A DNA stretch of 64,000 bases, from positions 460,287,360 to 460,351,359 of the forward strand of contig OY856186.1 in NCBI GenBank assembly GCA_963693315.1. Direction: 5' to 3'. The stretch is from Diogma glabrata. Its lineage: Eukaryota > Arthropoda > Insecta > Diptera > Cylindrotomidae. A program made the position numbers and the translations under genes. Below are positions 41,582 to 52,855 of this stretch, piece by piece. Every line of letters begins with the position of its first letter. The first letter of the stretch is position 1. The notes under the pieces were generated by a model. It was not told the DNA's origin and did not search any database. It worked only from the letters and a program-made list of their open reading frames with translations.

Positions 41582-44473
41582 ATGGCGGCGGAACGAGGTT
41601 TTTTCTCGTTTAGTAAATTAAATTCAACTAATTATTTTACATGGAAATTTCAAATGCGTTTGGCATTGTTACGCGATGAATCATGGGAAGTAGTTGAATT
41701 GGAAATTAAACCTGATAATGTTTCTGCATCCGATTGGGCTAAAAAGGAAACAAAGGCATATTCTGCGATTGGTCTTTGTATTGAAGCTGATCAATTGGTT
41801 CATATACGAGATACGACTACAGCAAGAGGAGCATGGATAGCACTGAAGGATTATTATGAAAAGAGTACAGCACAAGGCAGAATTCGTTTAATGCGAAATT
41901 TAATGCAGCTACGTTTTCATGATGGTGATGATATGGAGGCGCACATTGCGACCATTAATCGTTCGTTCCAGCAAATTGTTGATTTGGGAATGGAAATGAC
42001 TGTTGATAATTGGAGATCGGCAACAATGTTAGGTAGCTTGCCAGATAGTTACGATCATCTTGTAATGTCCATGGAATCACGGCCGGTGAATGAACTTACG
42101 GGATCAAAAGTGCAATCTATTTTGATTGATGAATATCGTCGACGATTGAACAAAAATCATTATCAAATCATGATCAAATCAATCAAAATCAATTCTAGTG
42201 CAGTTATGTTTGTTGGCAAGAAAAATCGAGGTAATACAAAGAAATCAAATATTTTTTGTTTCAAATGCAGAGAAAAGGGGCATAAAAAGAATGAATGTCC
42301 GAACAATGACGTCAATACACAAAAATGGAAAAATACCAGCCAATCATTGAAAAACAAGCAAAAGGCAAACTTGATTGTCAGAAATGATAATGATAGCGAC
42401 GCGTATGAAGAACTGTTTCACGTAGGTATAACAAGCAGACAAGAAGGTTGGGTGATAGATTCAGGGGCTACAAGCCATTATTGCTCAAATAAAGATTTAT
42501 TTTGCGAAATTGATATGAATTTTACCGACAAAGTTCTTGTGGCAAATCATCAACTTGAGGAAGCAGAAGGCAGAGGGTGTATTGAAATTGATGTTATAAA
42601 CAGCAATGGTGTTAAAAATCGACTTCGTTTAAGTAATGTTTTATATGTAACGACACTTGGCACAAATTATATTTCTGTTCGCAAATTAAACGTAGAAGGA
42701 TTTCAAGTGGCATTTACAGAAAAAATGACATGTGAAATAAATTTCAACAAAAATCAAATTTGTGTAGGACATTTGTGTGGTGGTTTATATATGCTAAAAT
42801 TACCAAGGTTTGCATATTCACTCCAAGGTCATCCAGATATGTGTATACATTATTGGCATCGTGTTTTAGGACACCGTGATATAGAGGTTGTTAAACGATT
42901 GGTTGTCGATGGTCATGTTGAAAACGTCGAAATCGTGGACTGTAATATCAATGAGTCATGTGGTGTTTGTTTGGAAGGAAAAATAACTAGGGTTAAAATT
43001 CCAAAGCATGCAACGAAACATTCAAAATGCGTTTTGGATTTGATACACACAGATCTTTGTGGACCTATGCAAACCGAAACACCATCAAGAAAAAGATACA
43101 TATTAACATTTATAGATGATCATACGCGCTATACTGTTACATATTTAATACGGGAAAAATCCGAGGTTTATACAAAATTAAAAGAATACATCGAAATGGT
43201 TGAGAATCGATTCAACAAAAGAATTAAAACACTACGTTCAGATCGTGGTGGCGAGTATACGGGAAAACAGGTTAGTAATTTTTTAAAATCAAAAGGTATT
43301 GAAATGGAATATACAACCAGCTACAATCCTTTTCAAAATGGCGTTGCTGAACGGAAAAATAGAACGCTAGTGGAGATGGCTCGTTGTATGCTCTTTGATG
43401 CTGATTTGCCAAATATGTTCTGGGGTGAAGCTGTTATGATGGCAAATTTTCTTCAAAATCGTTTGCCTACCAAAGGTGCAGATGTAACACCGTTTGAGGG
43501 TTGGTTTGAAAGGAAACCAAACATTAAGACATTTCATAAATTTGGATCTGCATGTTACGTATACATTCCGGCAGAAAAACGTCAAAAGTTGGATAAAAAG
43601 GCAACAAAAATGATACTTGTTGGTTACGATATGGAATCAAAAGCATATCGTTGTTTTGACCCGATTAAAAGAAAGGTTCTCATTAGTCGCGATGTTCGTT
43701 TTGGTATTAGTAATTCATCACAGTTTCATGAGGTGGCTGATTTGCCAGATCTAATTTCTGTAGGTGGTGAACATGATTTTGTGGTAGAAATTGATAATAA
43801 TTTGGAAAATGAACAAATTACTGATGGCAATGAAAATGTTGATACCGATGGAAATAACATTGAGGAAGAGAATGTAGCAGCAGACAATGTTGTTCCAGTA
43901 CGGTGTTCAAAACGATCGAACCTTAATATCCCTCCGAAGAGATACATCGAAGAAATAGATTCGATTGAAGTTATTTCTGAACAAAAATCATTCAATCAGG
44001 CCATGTCTAGTGCAAATAAAAATCAATCGTTAGATGCAAATTTTGCAGAAGATAAAATTCATCGCAAATCAAATAGTGGCAATATATTCTTCGTATTCGG
44101 TGCTCCAGTGTCATGGAAAAGCAGCAAGCAAGATCTAGTAACATTATCTAGTACCGAGGCCGAATATGTTTCATTAAGTGCAGCATGTCAAGAGGTTAAA
44201 CGGTTACGAAATTTGTTGGGTGATTTTGGTCTACATCAAGATAAGCCGACGGCTATTTTCGAGGACGACCAAGGCTGTTTAAAAATGGCAGCAACAGAAA
44301 AACGTTCCAGAAAAAGATTCTTTGTTAAATCATTTCAAGAGGAAGGTATTGTGAACTGCACATATTGTCCAACTGAAACCATGTTGGCAGATATGTTAAC
44401 AAAGCCGTTGAATGGAAGCCGAATCAAAATATTGCGTGAATATTGCGGACTAAAAGGTACTGCTGCAGTTTAG
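41582..44473 (+). CDS. Copia Gag-protease-integrase-RNase H polyprotein lacking RT
   Basis: 963 codons from the ATG in ATAATGGCGGCGG, 120 bp after the 5' LTR. Order: Gag (1-200, WKFQMRLALLRDESWEV); CCHC knuckle CFKCREKGHKKNEC (about 226-239); aspartic protease WVIDSGATSHYC (about 290); pre-integrase HHCC-like region (WHRVLGH...CGVCLEGK); integrase core with Asp in HTDLCGPM (about 491), Asp in RSDRGGEYTG (about 552) and Glu in NGVAERKNR (about 588). After SFNQAMSSANKNQ (about 820), where RT should begin, the frame jumps to DKIHRKSNSG and RNase H (SSTEAEYVSLSAACQE; the DQ of DDQGC). About 450 residues of RT are missing without loss of frame. No stop or frameshift elsewhere. It cannot self-copy unless helped. 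Confidence 0.95.
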   Translation: MAAERGFFSFSKLNSTNYFTWKFQMRLALLRDESWEVVELEIKPDNVSASDWAKKETKAYSAIGLCIEADQLVHIRDTTTARGAWIALKDYYEKSTAQGRIRLMRNLMQLRFHDGDDMEAHIATINRSFQQIVDLGMEMTVDNWRSATMLGSLPDSYDHLVMSMESRPVNELTGSKVQSILIDEYRRRLNKNHYQIMIKSIKINSSAVMFVGKKNRGNTKKSNIFCFKCREKGHKKNECPNNDVNTQKWKNTSQSLKNKQKANLIVRNDNDSDAYEELFHVGITSRQEGWVIDSGATSHYCSNKDLFCEIDMNFTDKVLVANHQLEEAEGRGCIEIDVINSNGVKNRLRLSNVLYVTTLGTNYISVRKLNVEGFQVAFTEKMTCEINFNKNQICVGHLCGGLYMLKLPRFAYSLQGHPDMCIHYWHRVLGHRDIEVVKRLVVDGHVENVEIVDCNINESCGVCLEGKITRVKIPKHATKHSKCVLDLIHTDLCGPMQTETPSRKRYILTFIDDHTRYTVTYLIREKSEVYTKLKEYIEMVENRFNKRIKTLRSDRGGEYTGKQVSNFLKSKGIEMEYTTSYNPFQNGVAERKNRTLVEMARCMLFDADLPNMFWGEAVMMANFLQNRLPTKGADVTPFEGWFERKPNIKTFHKFGSACYVYIPAEKRQKLDKKATKMILVGYDMESKAYRCFDPIKRKVLISRDVRFGISNSSQFHEVADLPDLISVGGEHDFVVEIDNNLENEQITDGNENVDTDGNNIEEENVAADNVVPVRCSKRSNLNIPPKRYIEEIDSIEVISEQKSFNQAMSSANKNQSLDANFAEDKIHRKSNSGNIFFVFGAPVSWKSSKQDLVTLSSTEAEYVSLSAACQEVKRLRNLLGDFGLHQDKPTAIFEDDQGCLKMAATEKRSRKRFFVKSFQEEGIVNCTYCPTETMLADMLTKPLNGSRIKILREYCGLKGTAAV

Positions 44474-44485
44474 ATTGAGGAAGAG

Positions 44486-44707
44486 TGTTGGAGTATGCAA
44501 TATAAACGTGCCAACTTATGCTGAATGTATTTCAGCATAAACTTACCTATTGTTTTATTTTGACAGTTCAATATGTTCATTGTATCTTTTCACATGTTAT
44601 GTAAAAGCTTAAAATCAATTAAATAAAGAAAACTAAATTGTTCTAAATATTAGTATTTATTATCGTCGGTGTGATCCATCGAATATTGTTTCATCTTCAT
44701 TCCAAAA
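44486..44707 (+). repeat. Copia 3' LTR
   Basis: No difference seen from the 5' LTR over 222 bp, so the insertion is very recent. Confidence 0.95.
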
Positions 44708-44712
44708 TGAGA

Positions 44713-46375
44713 GGATGGAGATTGGCCTGTATGGCTTTCTTCTTCTTCAGGTGTACCGGGTTTCAGAATATGGCTTATTTTAGCCGTCTTCCAAACATTC
44801 GATATCTGGAGCGTATTTAATGATGTATTTAGTATAGTAGTGAGGTAGTTCACTCCCTTGGTTTAATATATGATAGCTGTGTTTAAACTTGATAGCTGAT
44901 ATGCCGTCGGGTTCAATTGCTTTTGATGTTTTGATTTTTCTAATTGCCGTCTCAACTTAAACATTTGTAAAATTGATATTCTCAGTACTGTCATCTTTAA
45001 GTTTTTGGAAGTGTCTGAGGACTGATCTAGACTCCTTCTCATGTTTACTTAGCTTTTCTGTAAACTGTGTATTAAACTTCAAGGTGCACTTTCTAGAGTT
45101 TTCTTTAGGAATATCGTTGAAGGAAATCATGTATAGATATTTTCTGGTTTCCGATGATGCGTTAACCCTTTTATAACTTTCCATAGACTTTTACTTGGAC
45201 CGAAGTTCGACTTACTCACTAGTTCTATCCATTTGTTCCTCTTGTGGTATATAACTAATTTGTTTATTTGCTGGTTTAGGTCTCGGATTCTAGGATCGGA
45301 TGGATCTGTTTTCCTGATACCATCTCTAAGCACAGTCATAGTAGATGCTTCTGGTAGGAAATTAGGTTTTATAAATTGTATTCTTCCAGCCGGGATGTAG
45401 CGTGCTTTGGCTTTATTAAAAATATCTCTGATTTTTTTCTACCCAGAGAGGGCGTCAATTGGTAATATTAGTTTACTGAATTCATTTTCAGTAAAATTGG
45501 TAAAATTTACCCAGTCGCAGCTTTGTTAAAATTGATGAATATTTTCTTTTCTGATTTTACTAGGTAAATGGAGACGTCGATTTGATCTGCAATATTTTCG
45601 CATCGCGCATATATGTTCAGGTGAGAGTGTCATAAATCATGGTGTGTGTTCACATTTCCGAGAATAAGACAATCGTTGTTACTAAGTAAATGTTCAATAT
45701 AAGGTTCATAACATGTTTCACAGCTACTCACTGGTGGTATGTAAATATTGACTAGTGTTATCTCCGTGTTGCCGGACTTTATTATAATATCCAATGTAAT
45801 CAAGATGTACATCATTTGTTGCAGGTAGGGTGGTTGTACGGTAGATCACGCTTTTATGTATGATAAAGTTAATTGGCTACCCCCTCTGTCCTTGTCTCTA
45901 TCCAGTCTTATAATTTCAGAATCACTAATACTATCAATAATTTTTGACTTATTATTTAATTTGGTCTCTTGGATATCCGTGACTAGAATATTATTATTGC
46001 ACATAAAGTTTATTATATCCTCCATCTTGTTTGTTAGACCGTGGCAGTTAAGTTGCGAATGTGTTGGTCTGTTGACTAGAAACTTCGCAGCAAGGTGCTG
46101 TGAAAGTCGGACTCCAAATTGCTTGTGTGTATATAGACCTGAGCACTTTTTGAGGTGACACCATTCTTTACAACACTGGACGGATGTTGTGTTTGTCCCA
46201 AAAATTTGTTTACATACAGCAAAGTTCAATATTTTTGCGAGGCCAGTGACAGCTCCTTCCTTATCAAAAAAACGGCGATAGCACTTTTCATCGAGATTGT
46301 TGTGATGGTCCTTGGTCTAAAATTGTTTCGAATACTTCTGGCGCGTAGACCCGACCATCATGAGAAGCCAGTATT
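44713..46375 (-). pseudogene. LINE family L, 5' half: ORF1 end, endonuclease and RT start
   Basis: Minus strand from 46375: a Cys/His-rich ORF1 end (CCKEWCHLKKCSGLY, zinc-finger-like), then endonuclease start QLNCHGLTNKMEDIINFM and ILVTDIQETKLN, TEITLVNIYIPPVSS and LILGNVNTHHDL (catalytic DFN-type motif altered to NVN), a linker (IRDLNQQINKLVIYHKRNKW, GPSKSLWKVIKGL), and the RT start ISNVWKTAKISHILKPG. Frameshifts and stops throughout. Continues beyond the copia element at 41235. Confidence 0.8.
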
Positions 46376-46441
46376 TTCAATTAACCGTATTGCTTTTCTC
46401 TGCACAGAGTCTAGAAATTTTAATGTTGCATGACAATTGCA
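46376..46441 (-). pseudogene. LINE family J scrap
   Basis: CAATTAACCGTATTGCTTTT and CTCTGCACAGAGTCTAGAAA match 21166-21215 of the J copy. Only 66 bp. Confidence 0.6.
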
Positions 46442-46489
46442 GGGAAATAATAATTTACAGGCTAACAATGACTGTAAAGATGGCTAAGG

Positions 46490-46647
46490 TATAACAAGTT
46501 AATATTGAATTTTGCATCATCAAGGAATAACTATAACTGAGATTGAGGTTGCTACAGTTGACTGAATAGAATTCGTCTGCCAGCACATCACGTTAACTCG
46601 TATGGCCAAATGCTGGAGTACGCGGGGTTGACACACCCGTGGATCAA
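46490..46647. mobile_element. Family Z element, copy 5, right end
   Basis: CATCATCAAGGAATAACTAT, GGTTGCTACAGTTGACTGAA and CTGGAGTACGCGGGGTTGAC...CCCGTGGATCAA match the Z right end. Confidence 0.65.
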
Positions 46648-47936
46648 TAATAAAAAAAATTATAGATCAACAAAACCTGACCCCTCCGTGCGTATTGAAG
46701 AATTTATAGAAAGAGCTTATAGCATCCATTTTCTTTAAACTTCCCGTAATTAACGAACTAATACGTGTTAAAAAAAATTTGAACCTAAAAAACAAGACTT
46801 AAAATCTTTTTAAAGAACAAAATCAAGAAAACTTGTTTAAAAATATTTTGTAAAATATTTGAACGTTGAGCTCTATTAAATTTCTTATCTTATAGTTTTT
46901 AGTATATAATTTTGAATACATCCAACAACCTTAATTTATTACTTAATAATAATTCAACTTGATTACTATATTCTTGCACATAATATATATGTTTTTACGA
47001 ATACTTAAATTTCTAAAATTAAAATCAGTTTTACTTACTCAATCACAAACTAAGACAACAATTTATTTAATTTTTAAAGTTTAGTTAAATTAAAACGACT
47101 TACAATTTTTTCAACCACTTCAATACAAAATATAAACAAAGAAAGTTAATTAAATATATTTATATACACATGCATATACACATAAAATTGGTTTACAAAG
47201 TATTAATTAACTCCTAAAAGATCATAACCGCGGTCGAATCCTATTTATTGAAACCGAAATGCTACAATTACAGGCATTATTATAACTTTTGTTGTTAATT
47301 AATTTTATAAATAATTTTTATTGATTATTATTTATGAACGAATAAATAAAAACATAAGAGATAAACAAAAACCAAAGGTATTTTTTTTAGAACTATTCTG
47401 TTCATTTAAAGGTTTTCTACGTTAAGCCGTACAATTTTGTAATCAAAGTTTAAAAAACAATCAACAAAATAAACTAACTCAAAAAATTCGGTGGATTAAA
47501 CAAAAATCAAGTTTGATGTAATAAAATATAAATAAAATTATGCAACATACTTTTTAGGTACTACATATAGGTTTTACAAAATGTCACAAGTTTTATCTTC
47601 AACACATATATACAAATTATATAACATTGCAGTATTATTGGAATATGAGAACATTAATTTGAAAACTAATGATATCGATGATATGATACTAATGAAAAAA
47701 AATCGTTTGTTATAAACGAAACAAACACAACTGATTTTCATGAAGTTATTTATTTCGCATTAAACGAAAATTGCGGTACATATTTTGTTTTTTATATTAG
47801 CGCATACGTTCCATCTACAAGGAATTTAATTATGTATCTGCGGACAAAATAAACTATTCACCATAATTTTAAAAGACCATAAAGTTCAGCGTATTCTCCA
47901 GTAGCGTTATAGTACGCTACTTTATCATATGCTGAT
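46648..47936. other. AT-rich intergenic DNA, nothing recognised
   Basis: About 1.3 kb, strongly AT-rich, no ORF of note, no tandem or inverted repeat recognised. Confidence 0.6.
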
Positions 47937-48360
47937 CAGTGCCGGATTAAATTAATCTGAGGTCCTAGGCAGATGTTGGCGAGGGCCTATGTAGGGAGAG
48001 GTTATTATTACAATTGAATTGTATAAACACGATGCGTACAATGGAATGTATTTTTGATTAAACCCGTAATATTTTGTTTTTTTTTAATACATAAATGTTT
48101 GCCATATTTTTAAATGTTGAATATAATGATTATTAAATGATTCATTAAAATTTTGTGGTTCTATAATAAATGTAACTTAAATTACAATATTACTTTACGC
48201 GATTTTTTATCTGCAAAATCATTTATAATTTCATCAAAGCTAATTTCTCTTAATAAATCGCTTTTTGTGCTCATCAGTGTTAAACTATTTAGTCGGTTTT
48301 GGCTCATAGCAGCCCTCAATCTGTTTTTAATTAACTTCAACTTTAACTAGTGGGATGGGG
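47937..48360 (-). pseudogene. hAT transposon remnant: TIR and transposase C-terminus
   Basis: CAGTGCCGGATTAAATTAAT with AGGTCCTAGGCAG at 47937 is a typical hAT-type terminal repeat. A minus-strand frame ending at the stop 48184-48182 reads LIKNRLRAAMSQNRLNSLTL, STKSDLLREISFDEIINDFA, then DKKSRK: the hAT C-terminal dimerisation region followed by the usual short basic tail. About 55 codons survive. The transposase 3' end correctly faces the nearby terminus. Confidence 0.65.
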
Positions 48361-48889
48361 GTGTGACCATAAAAAAAATTGTACAATATAATTTAACTGC
48401 AATAAATACAAATAAAAAACGAAAAATTACAAAATAAATATTAAAACAAATTTGAAAAAAAGTCAACAAAAAGTGAATATTAATGAGGGTTTTTAAAGCC
48501 TTAAAAACGCAAAATTAAGATTTATTATATATTATACGACACATCAATTGTAATAATTTTTTAAATAGAATTTGAATGTGTACGTGCAGTGTGTAATCAT
48601 ATTTAAATTTAATAACATACTAACACTCAAACTGCAAACTAAAATAAGTTGTCTAGACCGATTCAGAAGGTATTGAAAGGTGAAGATATCATTAAAATGA
48701 TCAATATCAAAAATGATCTCCAACACAACAACCTAACCTTATGGTAAGATAAAAGGTCAGCATTTCTTTGATGAACGGCGACCACTATATACAAGACACC
48801 TCAAAAGCAAATTTGTTCTATCTCATGTTAACTAAAAAGTTTTACCAAACATTCGGCAAAAACACGTAATAACTGTGGCGGTTGTTGTG

Positions 48890-50285
48890 ATATATTTACA
48901 AGAATAAGATAAAGTTTTTAAACGAAAGTGACAAGCAAAACTACTATAAACATTACAAAAACCTTATGTTCTAAGTTTCAACAAAGTTAAACGTCAGGAC
49001 TGAGTATTATTGAAGTCTAAAAAAACAGTTGTTCAACGAACCACAGACATCCTCCCCGACTCCTTTGCCAAATTTTGAAAATAGCTCATTCAAAATAGCA
49101 TATTTTCCATATTCAAATAAAGCCGGATGCGTTTGCAGCTCATTTTAATTCAAAAGTTTCATCAAGTTCTCATGCGTTTGCGTAATGAAAATAACACCTA
49201 TTTTTCAAATTTTCTTAAAAAACTGAAAAAGTAAGATAGCAATCGTTTATACAAATGTCATTATAAATAGCTGACATGATGACAAACAAAATGGGAGGTA
49301 AATGATCTAGATAGCATTATTTATTCTCGTAATATTTGCAAGAGATGATTTTCAGTTTTTTGGAAACCCTTAAAAAATAAATTATTTCAATAGAAAAGGA
49401 CTGGGCTGTAAGTTACGCCAAGATATATCGATTGTGACCATTGAAGTTGAAATCGGATCATCCGTTGTTGAGAAAGCGTTGGACAAATTCTCGTCCACTT
49501 ACGATGACACTCACGCACATACCCTCAAACATACATACTGGCAGCTAAAAATAGCCTAAACAGCTTCAGGACGTCTTGAAACGTAAAGATATTCGGTCTT
49601 GAAACGTCGATTTCGAAAATCGACCCAAAAACAATAACTTCTCACATCGGGAAGTTAATAAACAGTTGACCAGGCAATCTACTCTCGAACCTCTGAACTT
49701 TTTGTCAAATTTAGAAAATAACTCAGGTTTTTTGATATTCAAGTAAACCCGGATGCGTTTGCAGCTCATTAACATACAAAAGTTTCATCCAGATATCATG
49801 CGTTTGCATAAAGAAAATAACACGTAGTTTTTTCACATTTTGGTAAAAATCTCAAAAACTAAGATAGCAATTGTTTATTCAAACCTCATTATGTCTGACA
49901 TGATGACAAACAATATGGAAGCTTCGTGACCTTGATAGCATTTTAACCTTATGATATTTGCAAGAGATGATTTTCAGTTTTTTGGAAACCACTAAAAAAC
50001 AAATGATTTAATTTCGCTAAAAAGGACTGGGCTCTAAGTTATGACAAGATGCATGGATTGCGACCATTTTCGTTAAAATCGACCCATCCGTTGTTGAGAA
50101 AGCGTTGGGCGAAAATTCTCCACACAGTGATATACACACACATACACACACACATACACATACAGACTGCCAGCTAAAAATAGTCTAAACAGCTTCAGGA
50201 GGTCATGAAACGTAAAGATATCATAAAAAATCCGATTTCGAAAATCGACCCGAAAACAATAACTTCCCATATCGGGAAGTTAAAA
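48890..50285. repeat. Two tandem copies of an about 625-bp dispersed repeat
   Basis: GCCGGATGCGTTTGCAGCTC at 49122 recurs as CCCGGATGCGTTTGCAGCTC at about 49749. Both copies run through AGATGATTTTCAGTTTTTTG, CCGTTGTTGAGAAAGCGTTG, a CA-rich microsatellite (CACACACATACACA at 50121-50165 in copy 2) and end in a hairpin: AACTTC(C/T)CA-ATATC/CATC-GGGAAGTT. The 5' part of copy 1 (48955-49015) resembles 30600-30680 of the tandem field at 28.2-30.8 kb, so the two belong to one family. Confidence 0.75.
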
Positions 50286-50879
50286 AAGTCCAAGCGGCAC
50301 GATATCAGCTAGAAATTGGTAGATTTCGAGATCAGACAGTTTTGTGTGCCAGTAGAATCTGATGTATCGGATTAGTTTAAACAAAACAAACTAATTACAA
50401 ACAGATATCGAACAAATTTTAAAAAAATTAGCTACATATAAGCAAGACTATATCTATTCAATTTTGCAACAAACAAATATCAAATCTACCACAGAACACA
50501 TATGTGACAATTTATGACACAAACCTGCTCTATATCATATGTCGTGCAATTACTGCAAAAGTGCAAAATATCAAAATAGTTTATTTCTAAGAAACATTCA
50601 TTAGAAAAAAGCTAATAAATTTGCTGAGTAAACCCAGGTGGTTCACGCAATTTTTATAAAGCTGCTAAGACTGTTCAAGAAAATATTTGTAAGTCTTCTA
50701 ATTGTTAATTGTTAGAGATATTTCTGTCATTGACCCTAAATAAATAGCTCATTTACTGGGCAACTGTTTCTCTCCTACACTATAGAAGAAAATTTCCAAC
50801 CTGAAATAATTCCTATAGTTTCTAACAAAATTAGGCGGATCATTTTTCGTAAAAATATAATCCGGAAAATGCTTTTACA
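50286..50879. other. Intergenic DNA, no gene seen
   Basis: AT-rich, no recognised repeat or ORF. Confidence 0.5.
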
Positions 50880-51425
50880 AATAATTACTAATTAAGGCAT
50901 CTGGACCATCCAGCTTCGATGTAGGATGTTAAAGCGAGCAGTTGATCAGTGCAACTGCGATTGGGACGGAAACCAGCTTGTTCGACTGGGATCTGGTCAT
51001 TCAGTATCGGTGCGATACGGTTGTATATGAGCCATTCTAACAATTTGTAGCAGGTGCTCAAAAGGGCAATTGGGCGATAGCTTTCTGGTTCATTAGATGG
51101 TTTACCTGACTTAAGTATCGCTATCACTTTTGTAGTTTTAAAATGTTTTGGAAGATTGCCCGTTTCCAGGATATTCGAGAAAAATTTAGTCAGCCATTGT
51201 TTTACATTTTTTTCAGCATTTCTAAGAAATTTTGGGAAAATGCCATCGTACCCAGCTGCTTTTCCGTTTTTTGTTTGGGACAGAGCTGAATCTAGTTCTT
51301 CGCTACTAAAAGAGTTCGCATACTTCGATTGAAACGAGCATTTGATGGTTCTCTTATGGAGGCGATTAATAGAAGAACGATGCGCCATGAAAATACTTTT
51401 ACTCATGAGATCCAAGTTTGTATGA
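50880..51425 (-). pseudogene. LINE reverse transcriptase N-terminal fragment (third family)
   Basis: Minus frame of 175 codons: FSSEELDSALSQTKNGKAAG, FPKFLRNAEKNVKQWLTKFF, KTTKVIAILKSGKPSNEPES, YRPIALLSTCYKLLEWLIYN and VEQAGFRPNRSCTDQLLALT. These are RT motifs 0 to 2a of a non-LTR element. The fragment ends before the catalytic Asp boxes. Upstream sequence (endonuclease) is absent, so it is truncated at both ends. Confidence 0.85.
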
Positions 51426-51619
51426 AAATTTATTTTGAGAAAAAAAAACAGAGAGTGTGCTTAAGACAGCACGGCAAAAGTGAAAACTTCAATAGCAATC
51501 GCAATCAATTGATATCGTATTAGTAGTATTTGGATCGTATTAGTAGAATAAATGAGAAACAAGTCAGAACGATAAACCGCTAACTACACACACTAACCTT
51601 ACAATGTAAACCAAATAAT

Positions 51620-51692
51620 TGTCAAAATAGCACTCGTATGCCAATAGCAGGGACTAAAGTACGCGTGGTTGTCATACCCATAGATCAACAAG
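51620..51692. mobile_element. Family Z element, copy 6, terminal scrap
   Basis: GGGACTAAAGTACGCGTGGT...CATACCCATAGATCAACA is a right Z terminus. Confidence 0.5.
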
Positions 51693-52450
51693 TTTAAATT
51701 TTACAATTCTTTCTCCGGAAAGCTAAGCAAATTCATTGGTATTAATGCGCATTTTTGCCGTTTGCAAATCACTATCGGCTAAGTGCCACCATTTTTATTA
51801 TTTTATTTATCATGATTGCCATCCATGTTTAATCAGACATAAGTTATGCTTCTTTGCATAGAATTTAAGCGATTTCCGTCTCGTAATTGTGAGCTTTAAA
51901 TCGATATAATCGATTTTATCAAGTATCAAGTAACAAGTAGTAAGTTTTCACTTAATTTTAGAAACATGTATTACATACAATTCTAAGCCAACAACATATT
52001 TAGTGAAGATGATAAAATTCCACCAATACATATAATTTTGATATACAAATGTAATTGTTTCAGCCTTCAGGTTATACTATCTTTCTTACGTTATTTTTAA
52101 TTTCATAAAAATTATTTTCAACAAAAAACATTGATTAAAGAAAAACTACCGTTTAAAACGTTAGTTAAATAAAAAGCAAATTAAGTGTACACAACAACTT
52201 CCCAAATTTTCATGATCATTAATGTATTAATGCATAAAGGACAAACAGACATACTTTTAATTTTATATATATTCAATATTTATTTAGCATGATGACTCGA
52301 ATGCAAATTGCAAAAGACAGTAGCAATATAACTTTAAAAAACTGCGTTATAGATCAATTTTTTAAAATTAGTATAAAGAAATTTTTATTTTTTTATGAAT
52401 TCATAAATAAAAAAAAATAATTTTAATGGTATTTAATAAAAATAAAAAAA
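51693..52450. other. AT-rich intergenic DNA
   Basis: No gene or repeat recognised. Confidence 0.5.
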
Positions 52451-52570
52451 AAATTATGTGCCATATCAGGTTGTTGAACTCACTACCTACAGCACATCAG
52501 TCGAGCACGATATCCACAACGCAATTTGAAACGTTAAGAAATGATAGATGGATAAATGATAGATAAATCT
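52451..52570 (+). pseudogene. Possible LINE C-terminal scrap
   Basis: A plus frame reads IRLLNSLPTAHQSSTISTTQ then FETLRNDRW, which resembles the WNSLP...F...L ending of jockey/CR1-type LINE proteins. Very short; tentative. Confidence 0.3.
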
Positions 52571-52855
52571 TTCACCTCAGAGCGTCACGGATCAGCCTAA
52601 CTTACTACCTACGGAAAAATCTGTGTGTGAGCTACCTACGGAAAAATCTGCCTAAAGAAGTTTTCACTTCAAAAATTTATTTTTGAAATACTTTTTCTTC
52701 AATGGAAAAGTTAAAAATTTCGCTTTTTCCTCATGATTAATAAAGAATTGAGCTACCTACATTTTAAAGCATTGTATTTCTATTAAAAAATTATAATAAA
52801 AAGTTGCTCAAATCTCATAAATTGTGCATGCACCGTAACATTATAAAAAATTGTT

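Larger units (their letters stand above)
41241..44707 (+). mobile_element. Copia-class LTR retrotransposon, RT-deleted, LTRs identical
   Basis: 3467 bp with two 222-bp LTRs (41241-41462, 44486-44707) that look identical base for base, flanked by a TGAGA duplication (41236-41240 and 44708-44712). Primer-binding site GGTTATGGGCCCAG (41463-41476) is complementary to the anticodon arm of initiator-Met tRNA, the half-tRNA priming known for copia. The purine tract TTGAGGAAGAG (44475-44485) precedes the 3' LTR. One long ORF. It is inserted in the RT of LINE family L. Confidence 0.97.
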
